Below are positions 14,385-20,658 of a DNA stretch of 20,658 nucleotides, piece by piece (position 1 is the first letter of the stretch; the number at the start of each line of letters is the position of its first letter). The position numbers and the translations under genes are program-made. The notes under the pieces are model-generated. The model ran no database searches. It worked only from the letters and a program-made list of their open reading frames with translations, and was not told the DNA's origin. Where the stretch lies: positions 1 through 20,658 of the forward strand of contig JADGQU010000007.1 of assembly GCA_017881545.1 (NCBI GenBank), in the 5' to 3' direction. The stretch comes from Gemmatimonadaceae bacterium (GTDB lineage Bacteria; Gemmatimonadota; Gemmatimonadetes; Gemmatimonadales; Gemmatimonadaceae).

Positions 14385-16661
14385 TTACAGCAGGGCTACT
14401 GGGTCACGATCGAGCGTCACACGCAGCTGCGCGGTATTGGGAACCTCGAACCGCTCCATGAAGTATCGGCTCACGCGCGTGAGCTCTCCCGGATGCGCGG
14501 ACTTGAGCAGTATGTGCCAGCGCCAGCGATTCTTGATTCGCTCGATCGGACACGGCGCCGGGCCCACGACCGTCACTTCGTCTCCAGCGCGCGTCGCGAT
14601 CAGCTCGCGAAGCCATTCCCCGGCGTGGATGGCCAGCTTGGCGGTCGAATCCTCGACCAGCCCACTGAAGACGATGTTCGCGATGCGCACGTTGGGCGGA
14701 TAGGGCGGATCGACGCGGCCTTCCATCTCCTCGCGCACGAACGAGACGTAGTCGTGGGCCACAGCGTACCGCACCGCGTGATGGCCGGGCAGCCTGGTCT
14801 GAATCAATACTCGCCCCCCCTTCGCGCCACGACCCGCCCGGCCCGAGACCTGACTCAGCAGCTGAAAGCACCGCTCCGACGCTCTAAAATCCGGAAAGTT
14901 GATCCCGACATCGGCGTCCACCACGCCGACGAGCGTCACGTTGGGAAAGTCGAGTCCCTTGGCGATCATCTGGGTCCCGAGAAGTATGTCGACCTCTCCG
15001 GACGCGACGCGGTCGAGAATCCGGGTGTGCGCCCACTTTCCGCTCGTGGTGTCCACGTCCATCCGCGCGATGCGAGCCGACGGAAATCGCTCCGACAGAA
15101 GGCGCTCGACTTGCTGCGTCCCGAGGCCGCGCTGTCTGAGATACCTGCCGCCGCAACGCACACAATCCGGCCTGGGATCTTCCTTATGCAGGCAGTAGTG
15201 GCAGACGAGCCGCTCCGGATTCCGATGATGCGTGAGCGTGATGCTGCAGTTCGGACAGGTCGCAACGGCGCCGCAATCGATGCACTGGATGAACGATGAA
15301 TAACCCCGCCGGTTGAGGAGCAGAATACTCTGCTCCCCACGACTCATAGTCTCGACGATGGCATTGTGGAGCGGCTCTCGAATGACGGCCCCATAGTCCA
15401 CGCCTCCCTGAGCCATCGCGTTGTAGTCGGTGGGAATCTTCCGCAAGTCGATCACATCGACCTGGGGCAGCCGTCCGCCACCGACGCGGTCGGGAAGCGT
15501 CAGCAGAGTGTACTTCCCCGATGACGCATTCGCCCAGCTCTCCAGCGAGGGAGTGGCACTCCCGAGCACTGTGATCGCGCCCTCGGTTTTCGCCCTTACG
15601 ATCGCCACCTCGCGCGCGTGATAGCGCGGCGTCTCGCCTTGCTTGTAGCTCGACTCGTGCTCTTCGTCCACGATGATCGCGCCCAGGTTCTCGAGCGGCG
15701 CGAACACCGCCGACCGCGCCCCGACGACGATCCGCTTGTCCCCGCGCTTGAGCGCGAGCCAGGCGTCGTAGCGCTCCCCCTCGCTGAGAGCCGAATGCAA
15801 CACCGCGATCCTGTCGCCGAACGCCGCGCGGAAGCGATCCACAGTCTGGGGCGTGAGCGCAATCTCGGGGACCAGCACGATAGCCGTCTGCCCGCGCTCG
15901 TCGACGATTCGGCGCAGCAGCTCGATGTAGACGAGCGTCTTTCCGCTGCCGGTGATGCCGTGGAGGAGATAGACATCTCCCTCCTTCGCGCTCGCCATGG
16001 TATCGATCGCGTGCACCTGCGCCGGTGTCGGCTCGAGTCTCGTCGAAGAGATGCCGCCGCGCGACGAGAAGGGATCGCGCTCGACTTCCTCTTCCTCGAT
16101 CACGATCAGTCCCCGCTTCTCGAGCGACTTGAGCACGGAGGGCGAGAAGTCGAGCTGGGCGCTCAGATTCTCGAGCGACGTATTTCCGCCAAGCGATTCG
16201 ATCAGCTCGAACACCGCGCGCTGCTGTTTCGCGCGCGCGAATGATTTGTCGCGCTGCATCAGGGACGGAATGTCGGCACCAAGTCTCACCACGCGGCGGG
16301 TCTTTCGTGCAGGCCGTGGATCCTCGGCGCCCGTCAAAGCGGCAGGAAGGACCGTCCGAAGCACAACGCCGAGCGGGACGATGTAGTAGTCCGCCATCCA
16401 CTTGCACAGCTCGAGCAGCGATGTGCCTATCGCCGGCTCGGCGTCGGGCGATTCTAACACCGCTTTGGGCTTCCGCTTGAGCGGACTGACGTCCCTGACC
16501 CCGATGCAGACGCCGATCTCCTTGCCGCTTCGGAGTGGAACGACAACGCGCGAGCCCACGACTACCGGATTTGCGAGCCCTTCTTCGACTGCGTAGGTGA
16601 ATGTCTGGAAGAGCGGCAGCGGCAGTGCGACTTCGACGAACCGCGGCGGCTTGTCACGCAC
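14385..16661 (-). CDS. priA: Primosomal protein N' (PriA), replication-restart 3'-5' helicase
   Basis: PriA recognises stalled forks and reloads the replisome. The 758-aa protein has the N-terminal 3'-DNA-binding part (FVEVALPLPLFQTFTYAV, residues 8-25), a linker/winged-helix region, Walker A GITGSGKT (235-242), the DEEH box (333-336) and the PriA aromatic-rich-loop text HESSYKQGETPRYHAREVA. Eight cysteines form two zinc sites (C461, C464, C470, C473, C488, C491, C501, C504). Helicase motifs LGTQMIAKGLDFPNVTLVGVVDAD and QVSGRAGRG follow. The GTG start at 16661 overlaps the epimerase stop by 8 bp, so it is co-transcribed with the genes upstream of it on the minus strand. The 3' end meets the repeat array at 14378. 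Confidence 0.97.
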   Translation of the reverse strand: MRDKPPRFVEVALPLPLFQTFTYAVEEGLANPVVVGSRVVVPLRSGKEIGVCIGVRDVSPLKRKPKAVLESPDAEPAIGTSLLELCKWMADYYIVPLGVVLRTVLPAALTGAEDPRPARKTRRVVRLGADIPSLMQRDKSFARAKQQRAVFELIESLGGNTSLENLSAQLDFSPSVLKSLEKRGLIVIEEEEVERDPFSSRGGISSTRLEPTPAQVHAIDTMASAKEGDVYLLHGITGSGKTLVYIELLRRIVDERGQTAIVLVPEIALTPQTVDRFRAAFGDRIAVLHSALSEGERYDAWLALKRGDKRIVVGARSAVFAPLENLGAIIVDEEHESSYKQGETPRYHAREVAIVRAKTEGAITVLGSATPSLESWANASSGKYTLLTLPDRVGGGRLPQVDVIDLRKIPTDYNAMAQGGVDYGAVIREPLHNAIVETMSRGEQSILLLNRRGYSSFIQCIDCGAVATCPNCSITLTHHRNPERLVCHYCLHKEDPRPDCVRCGGRYLRQRGLGTQQVERLLSERFPSARIARMDVDTTSGKWAHTRILDRVASGEVDILLGTQMIAKGLDFPNVTLVGVVDADVGINFPDFRASERCFQLLSQVSGRAGRGAKGGRVLIQTRLPGHHAVRYAVAHDYVSFVREEMEGRVDPPYPPNVRIANIVFSGLVEDSTAKLAIHAGEWLRELIATRAGDEVTVVGPAPCPIERIKNRWRWHILLKSAHPGELTRVSRYFMERFEVPNTAQLRVTLDRDPVALL

Positions 16662-17709
16662 TCTGAAACGCCGCGGATAGATCTACACTCGGCGCCGGTG
16701 TCGCGCCGAGGCCTGGTTCCTCGGACAATCGAATGGAGCCGCCGGCGATGGTGGCGCCACGAAATGGATCGCTGGACAGAAGGGCCGCACCGTCAAAGTC
16801 GGCATAGTCGAGGAGCGGCGAGATCTGAGCGATCGCCGAAATGCCAAGCGAGCTCTCGATCATGCAGCCGGCCATGACCTGCATGTCCAGCGCGCGGGCG
16901 GCGTGCACCATCCGCAGCGCTTCGCGCAGACTGCCACATTTTGCGAGCTTGATGTTGATGCCATCGACCGCTCCGGCGAGCTTGGCAACATCGGTGGCCA
17001 CCAGGCACGACTCGTCAGCGAAAACGGGCAGCTTGGAGCGTTTGCGAACGAAGCGGAGTCCCTCGATGTCGTTCGCGGGGACGGGTTGCTCCAGCATCTC
17101 CACGCCCTGCTCCGCGAGAAAATCACTCATCTTCACCGCGTGCTTCGCGGTCCAGGCTGCGTTCGCATCGACGCGCAGGCGCTTTTCCGGGGCCGCGTTC
17201 CGGATGATGCGCACTATCTCCGTGTCGCGGTCGGTTCCGAGCTTGATCTTGAGAATCGGGTAGTCGCGCGCCTCCGCGACGCGCCTCTCCAGCTCGTCAT
17301 TCTCGGCGATGGCAATTGTAAAACTCGATTGTGGAACGGTCGATGCGTCGAGTCCCCAGAGGCGATAAACCGGAAGTCCGAGTCGCTTGCCGATCAAATC
17401 GTGCAGGGCCGAGCTGACGGCCCCCTTGGCGGACGCATTGCCGCGCAGGATGCGGTTGAGATGAGCCTCGATCGCCTCGAGCGAGAATGGATCGGCGCGC
17501 TCCAGCACCGGCTTGAACTGGCCGAGCGCCGCGATGACCGTCGATACAGATTCGCCGTAATAGCGATTGGGCGCCGCTTCGCCGTAACCTTCCACGCCAT
17601 CATCGTCGGTGAGACGCACGATGACGTTGCGGTGGTGCGTGTAACCCCCGCGCGCGATCACGAATGGGTGCGTCGGGTTGAGCTCGATTGTCTGGTGCGA
17701 GAGCTTCAT
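16654..17709 (-). CDS. Dipeptide epimerase, probable L-Ala-D/L-Glu epimerase (enolase superfamily)
   Basis: This enolase-superfamily enzyme epimerises the second residue of a dipeptide. L-Ala-D-Glu released from murein stem peptides is the classic substrate, and the step feeds L-Glu back to metabolism. The 351-aa protein shows the MLE-subgroup pattern: catalytic Lys in LKIKLG (K154/K156), metal ligands Asp181 (RVDANAAW), Glu207 (LEQPVP) and Asp232 (FADES), and the opposite Lys in INIKLAKCG (K254/K257). The D-x-D motif that binds the dipeptide amino group in these epimerases is present as ADFDGA (D304, D306). The ATG start overlaps the kinase stop (ATGA). With the murQ-ampG operon in the same window, a role in peptidoglycan recycling is favoured. 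Another dipeptide specificity cannot be excluded. Confidence 0.92.
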   Translation of the reverse strand: MKLSHQTIELNPTHPFVIARGGYTHHRNVIVRLTDDDGVEGYGEAAPNRYYGESVSTVIAALGQFKPVLERADPFSLEAIEAHLNRILRGNASAKGAVSSALHDLIGKRLGLPVYRLWGLDASTVPQSSFTIAIAENDELERRVAEARDYPILKIKLGTDRDTEIVRIIRNAAPEKRLRVDANAAWTAKHAVKMSDFLAEQGVEMLEQPVPANDIEGLRFVRKRSKLPVFADESCLVATDVAKLAGAVDGINIKLAKCGSLREALRMVHAARALDMQVMAGCMIESSLGISAIAQISPLLDYADFDGAALLSSDPFRGATIAGGSIRLSEEPGLGATPAPSVDLSAAFQSA

Positions 17710-18710
17710 CCGACTGCCAATGCCGACACCGGGCGCGCCGTGCGCGCCATGCGGAACTCGTTATGCGCCGACGCCGTCGACAGAAAGTTGATGAGTGCGT
17801 CGGCGAGATCGTTGCCGCGCTCGAAGCGACTGGCGGGGTTCTTCTCGAGACAGCGCATCACGATCGCCGATAGCTGGGCCGGAATCCTCGAGTCAACGAC
17901 GTCGGGCGAGACTGCAGTCTCGGTCACGTGCTTGTAGCTGATCGAGTAGCTGTCGGCCCCGTCGAAAGGAGGGAAGCCGAGCAGCGTTTCGTACATCACG
18001 ACGCCCAGGCCGTAGAGATCGCTGCGGCCATCGAGAAGCTTTCCACGCGCCTGCTCCGGCGACATGTAGTGCGGAGTTCCCATGACGTTGCCACTTCCGG
18101 TCATGCGGCTGCGGAAATGCCCGGTCGCAATTCCGAAATCCGTGACGACGGCGTTCTCGTCTTCATCGAAGAGGATGTTGTCCGGCTTGATATCGCGATG
18201 GACCAGTCCCCGGCGATGCGCGTAGTCGAGTCCGGTAGCCACTTGAGCCGCCACGGCCGCCGTGGTTTCCGGTGAGAGGGAGCGGTGCCCGCCGATGCGG
18301 TCGCTGAGGGTGCCGCGAGCCAGATACGGCATCACCAGGAAGACATGATCGTCGACCATTCCGAAGTCGATGATCTTGCAGATGTGCGGGTGCATCAGCT
18401 GCGCCGCGGATTCCGCTTCCCGCTTGAAGCGCTCGCGCATCTCGTGCTCGCGCGCGAGGTGCGGATGCAGAACCTTGATCACAACCGGGGAATCGAGCAC
18501 GACGTGGAGCGCGTAGTACACGCTCGCCATGCCGCCTTCACCGACGCGGTGCATAATGGTGTAGCGCCCGCCGGTCACCTGGCGCAGGGCTGTGACGGAG
18601 GGATCGGGCGGCGACTGCCGGCGGTCGGCGCTATCGGGCATGATGATGCCGCAGCGGACGCAGCGCGCCGCTTCTCCCCGGTTCCAGCTCCCGCAGTCAG
18701 TGCAGAACAT
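17706..18710 (-). CDS. Soluble Ser/Thr protein kinase with N-terminal zinc ribbon
   Basis: The 334-aa PknB/Hanks-type kinase starts with a zinc-ribbon, CTDCG and CVRCG (C3, C6, C17, C20). The kinase domain spans about residues 50-312: Gly loop VGEGGMASVY (56-65), ATP Lys79 (VVIKVL), catalytic HRDIKPDN (Asp173), DFG Asp191, the activation segment with GTPHYMSPEQ (211-220), and DLYGLGVVMYE. All catalytic residues are present, so activity is expected. There is no transmembrane helix, PASTA or other sensor domain, unlike many bacterial membrane kinases. The ATG is 2 bp after the GvpL/F-like gene stop, and the 3' end overlaps the epimerase start. It is inserted between a GvpL/F-like protein and metabolic genes, so its substrates may include its operon neighbours; this is inference. 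Confidence 0.95.
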   Translation of the reverse strand: MFCTDCGSWNRGEAARCVRCGIIMPDSADRRQSPPDPSVTALRQVTGGRYTIMHRVGEGGMASVYYALHVVLDSPVVIKVLHPHLAREHEMRERFKREAESAAQLMHPHICKIIDFGMVDDHVFLVMPYLARGTLSDRIGGHRSLSPETTAAVAAQVATGLDYAHRRGLVHRDIKPDNILFDEDENAVVTDFGIATGHFRSRMTGSGNVMGTPHYMSPEQARGKLLDGRSDLYGLGVVMYETLLGFPPFDGADSYSISYKHVTETAVSPDVVDSRIPAQLSAIVMRCLEKNPASRFERGNDLADALINFLSTASAHNEFRMARTARPVSALAVG

Positions 18711-18712
18711 CG

Positions 18713-19351
18713 TCAGCCCCCGAACTGCATGCGAACGAAGTCATACGGGGGCCACGGCCCGGTGACCTTGAAGTCGAGTGAGGCCGCCTGACGCGCAGCT
18801 TCCTTGGACACGGCGCTCTCGAAGGCCTCCCAGCGCTGTGTGTCGATCAGGAACGATGCGCGGGCAACGATGTCATCAGCCTCATCACCGTCCGCTTTGG
18901 GAAGGGTGACCGTCGCGGCGGCCTGGCTTCTCAATAGTCTGAGGCTCTCCGCCGCGAGTCCGGAAAGACTCTTCCTGGTATCCTCGCCATGCTTGCCCCG
19001 GGTGGTGACGCTCACGCGTGCCGCAGCGTGGCCTTCCACAACAGAGAGTGCCTCGGTGAGCGTGAAGTAGTGGAGCTCGAGCCAGCGGGTGAGCGTCGAT
19101 TGCGACTGGAAAACAGTTCCGGGCGGAGCCGGCAGTATCGAGGAGTGCGCGTGAACCTCCTCGAGAACCGTCAGGTATTTCGACATCTCGTCGTCCTGGA
19201 GAGTCGAAACCGAGTACGGGGTCGGCTCGACCACGGCCGCGAGCGCGCGATAGTGCACCAGGGTCGTGCCTTCGGCAAGCGACATCGCCTGGCCCGATTC
19301 GACGGCGGCGACGCCGTACAAACGCAGTGATCCTACAGAAGTTTGCGCCAT
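18713..19351 (-). CDS. GvpL/GvpF family protein (gas-vesicle accessory homologue)
   Basis: This is a 212-aa protein with the GvpL/GvpF signature. It begins LRLYGVAAVE (residues 9-18), has YRALAAVVEPTPYS, a central VLEEVHAHSSILPAPPGTVF corresponding to the family's 'H..vlPlrFGTvf' region, and ends RWEAFESAV...LDFKVTGPWPPYDFV (about 171-206). That final stretch is the most diagnostic part. In gas-vesicle clusters GvpF/L are minor proteins interacting with the shell protein GvpA. No gvpA, gvpN, gvpJ/K or other gas-vesicle gene is in this window, so flotation is unlikely to be its job here. It overlaps a 53-aa membrane peptide gene by 19 bp and is 2 bp from the kinase gene. Alternative roles are unknown. 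The family match is from memory of the motif, not a search. Confidence 0.85.
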   Translation of the reverse strand: MAQTSVGSLRLYGVAAVESGQAMSLAEGTTLVHYRALAAVVEPTPYSVSTLQDDEMSKYLTVLEEVHAHSSILPAPPGTVFQSQSTLTRWLELHYFTLTEALSVVEGHAAARVSVTTRGKHGEDTRKSLSGLAAESLRLLRSQAAATVTLPKADGDEADDIVARASFLIDTQRWEAFESAVSKEAARQAASLDFKVTGPWPPYDFVRMQFGG

Positions 19352-19494
19352 TTTAGTCCAGCCAGGATTGTCAACCCGAGCGCGAGCTGCGCGAAAACCA
19401 TGGCGACAACGCTCAAGGCTTTGGTCGCCATACCTAGACGATTGGACACCTGTGTTAGATAGCTGTCCAGTGGGCTACGGAGTGCCGCGCTCAT
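19333..19494 (-). CDS. Small membrane peptide, 53 aa
   Basis: This reading frame runs from ATG 19494 (MSAALRSPLDSYLTQVSNRL) to TAG at 19333. Residues about 26-48 (ALSVVAMVFAQLALGLTILAGLK) form one convincing transmembrane helix, with a short basic tail WRKLL. A GAGAG sits about 4-8 bases before the ATG. The frame overlaps the GvpL/F-like start by 19 bp and fills the space between that gene and the deacetylase, as expected for a real operon member. I recognise no family. The small size makes chance possible, but the ribosome site, the helix and the tight fit support it. Confidence 0.55.
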   Translation of the reverse strand: MSAALRSPLDSYLTQVSNRLGMATKALSVVAMVFAQLALGLTILAGLKWRKLL

Positions 19495-19512
19495 GAACTC
19501 TCAAGTTAGCGA

Positions 19513-19598
19513 TTACGTAGCGAGCGCGCCCAGGTGACGGACCGTTGCCTGAGCCGTTAGGTGGCGAGCGCGCTAAGGTGACGGACCGCCGCCTGAGC
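19513..19598 (-). repeat. Tandem, diverged duplication of the deacetylase gene 3' end
   Basis: The last 42 bases of the deacetylase gene (19557-19598, ending TAA) are followed at a 44-bp offset by a second copy (19513-19554) that also ends in TAA. About 36 of 42 bases agree. The gene copy encodes AQAAVRHLSALAT-stop, and the downstream copy would read AQATVRHLGALAT-stop. Four of six differences are synonymous. The second copy is out of the gene's frame and untranslated unless read independently. Confidence 0.9.
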
Positions 19599-20486
19599 CA
19601 ACCTCTCAGGGGCATATCCGCCCTCGAGGGCGCTAACGATGCGACCTCCGCACCAGGAGTCCGCGCGCGCGACGAGCGAGCGTGTGAGGGACTCGAAGTC
19701 GTCGAGCTCAAGAGTGAATCCACCCAGGGGATCCTCGGCGAGGGAATCGAACCCGGCGGAGACGAGTATCAGCTCCGGGACAAAACCCTCGGTGGCGGCA
19801 TCGATGCCGCGCTCGAGCGCGTCCACGTAGTCGGAGCGCGGCAGTCCCGCCGGCTTCGGAATGTTCCAGACCGTCTCGTGTGGACCGCGATCGTCCGCCG
19901 CACCGGTTCCCGGATACCACGGCCACTGGTGCATCGAGACGAAGTGGATGTCCGGCTCATTTTCCACCAGCGCCTGGGTGCCGTTTCCGTGGTGCACGTC
20001 CCAGTCCACGATGAGGATCCGCCGTAACCCGTGCTTTTGGCGGGCGTAGTGCGCGGCGATCGCGACGTTGCCGAAGAGGCAGAATCCCATGGCGCGATTG
20101 TGGACGGCGTGGTGACCCGGCGGCCGCACGGCGGAAAAGCTGCGCAGATTGACACCGCTCACGGAGAGATCCACGCCCAGGAGGACGCATCCCGCGCCGG
20201 CGGTGGCCGCATCCCACGATCCGCTGCTCGCCACAGTGTCCGCGTCGAGGCGCCCGCCTCCCTGCTCGGCGATTATCCTGACCGATCGCACATAGGCGGG
20301 ATCATGCGCGAGCTCGAGCTCCTCGATCGTCGCGTGGCGTCCCTCGAGGTGCTCGATCGAGTGAAACAGCTCCGGGTCGTCGCGCAGCGCGCGGGTGATT
20401 GCTCGCAGACGCCCAACGTGCTCCGGATGTCCCCATCCGGTGTCGTGGCGTCCGCAATCGCTATGGGAGATGAACGCGGCCCGCAT
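19557..20486 (-). CDS. Histone-deacetylase-family zinc amidohydrolase (AcuC/HDAH-like)
   Basis: The 309-aa protein belongs to the arginase/deacetylase fold family, which removes acetyl groups from lysines or acetyl-polyamines using zinc. The motifs are complete: RPPGHHA with the His125-His126 pair, GFCLFGNVAIAA, DWDVHHGNGTQ (zinc ligands Asp163, His165), SAGFDSLAEDPLGG (zinc Asp247) and the catalytic Tyr in ALEGGY near the C-terminus. It starts with MRAAFISHSDCGRHDTGWGHPEHVGRL, typical of the bacterial class. The ATG at 20486 lies 12 bp after the stop of the preceding partial gene; the ribosome site is weak. The physiological target (protein acetyl-lysine or a small amide) cannot be told from sequence. 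A duplicated copy of its last 14 codons follows it. Confidence 0.94.
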   Translation of the reverse strand: MRAAFISHSDCGRHDTGWGHPEHVGRLRAITRALRDDPELFHSIEHLEGRHATIEELELAHDPAYVRSVRIIAEQGGGRLDADTVASSGSWDAATAGAGCVLLGVDLSVSGVNLRSFSAVRPPGHHAVHNRAMGFCLFGNVAIAAHYARQKHGLRRILIVDWDVHHGNGTQALVENEPDIHFVSMHQWPWYPGTGAADDRGPHETVWNIPKPAGLPRSDYVDALERGIDAATEGFVPELILVSAGFDSLAEDPLGGFTLELDDFESLTRSLVARADSWCGGRIVSALEGGYAPERLAQAAVRHLSALAT

Positions 20487-20498
20487 TGCGCGGGACGC

Positions 20499-20658
20499 CT
20501 ACTCTACCGGTCGCCGGCGGCGGTCGGTGATCAGGAAAATCGATCCGTTCCTGGCGTCCGTGGACGAAATTGGGACGTCCTCGTCCAGAATCTCCCAGCC
20601 GTGCAGCTTGACCACGTACTGGTCGTCATTCTGAATGCCGGGATAAAGCTCTTTCAAG
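20499..20658 (-). CDS. C-terminal fragment of an unknown protein (cut by window edge)
   Basis: The last 52 codons of a minus-strand gene enter from the right edge and end with TAG at 20499-20501. The visible tail contains NDDQYVVKLHGWEILDED, NGSIFLITDRR and ends RRRPVE. I recognise no family. The 12-bp spacing to the deacetylase start suggests that it heads, or belongs to, the same operon. Its 5' end and length are outside the window. Confidence 0.7.
   Translation of the reverse strand, partial: LKELYPGIQNDDQYVVKLHGWEILDEDVPISSTDARNGSIFLITDRRRRPVE

Noticed and set aside
16903..17937. A 344-codon plus-strand frame opposite the epimerase and kinase genes
   Set aside because: It is antisense to two genes with full catalytic motifs and resembles no protein.
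18713..19351. Gas vesicle gene cluster
   Set aside because: Only a GvpL/F-like protein is present; no gvpA, gvpN, gvpK or gvpJ homologue is encoded in the window.
20395..20634. Plus-strand 79-codon frame at the right edge
   Set aside because: It is antisense to the deacetylase 5' end and to the minus-strand fragment at 20499-20658, which has more natural composition and operon spacing.

Overview
This 20.7 kb, GC-rich, gene-dense window comes from a diderm (Gram-negative-type) bacterium. Evidence for a diderm is the AmpG-type muropeptide permease, a putative outer-membrane barrel protein and a lipoprotein. The mixture of genes (soluble Ser/Thr kinase, HDAC-like deacetylase, glycine-zipper lipoprotein, TIGR00300-type enzyme) suggests a Gemmatimonadota- or Acidobacteriota-like genome. 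That placement is inference; no rRNA or tRNA gene is present to test it. No phage, transposase, CRISPR array or plasmid gene was seen.

Region 1 (1-4106, minus strand) is a compact peptidoglycan-recycling operon in the order murQ > anmK > nagZ > ampG, with ampG cut by the window edge. AmpG imports GlcNAc-anhydroMurNAc-peptides, NagZ removes GlcNAc, AnmK phosphorylates anhydroMurNAc to MurNAc-6-P, and MurQ converts this to GlcNAc-6-P and lactate. Region 2 (4184-6707, plus) is divergent from it: a small exported barrel-like protein followed 19 bp later by a gamma-glutamyltransferase. A 20-bp perfect bidirectional terminator separates this from a minus-strand Thr-rich lipoprotein (6836-7687).

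Region 3 (7761-12510, plus) is a tightly packed set: an MdlA/BmrC-like half ABC exporter, a soluble histidine kinase, a single-domain response regulator and an alkaline-phosphatase-superfamily hydrolase. Start/stop overlaps imply one transcript. Region 4 (12597-14185, minus) is a TIGR00300/archaeal-type ornithine-cyclodeaminase-like protein without the usual N-terminal LOR/SDH domain, overlapping a 156-aa protein of unknown function.

Region 5 is a 199-bp gap (14186-14384) filled with a 7-bp-unit repeat array that continues as inverted copies. Region 6 (14385-20658, minus) reads: C-terminus of an unknown gene > HDAC-family deacetylase > 53-aa membrane peptide > lone GvpL/GvpF-like protein > zinc-ribbon Ser/Thr kinase > L-Ala-D/L-Glu-type dipeptide epimerase > priA. 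Most junctions overlap or are a few bases apart. The epimerase is a second peptidoglycan-recycling step, this time for the stem peptide.

The most unusual points are the lone GvpL/F protein in a kinase/deacetylase operon, a duplicated and diverged 3' end of the deacetylase gene, the repeat array before the cyclodeaminase-like gene, the truncated cyclodeaminase-like protein with its overlapping partner, and the ABC-kinase-regulator-phosphatase unit, whose kinase has no sensor domain and whose regulator has no output domain.
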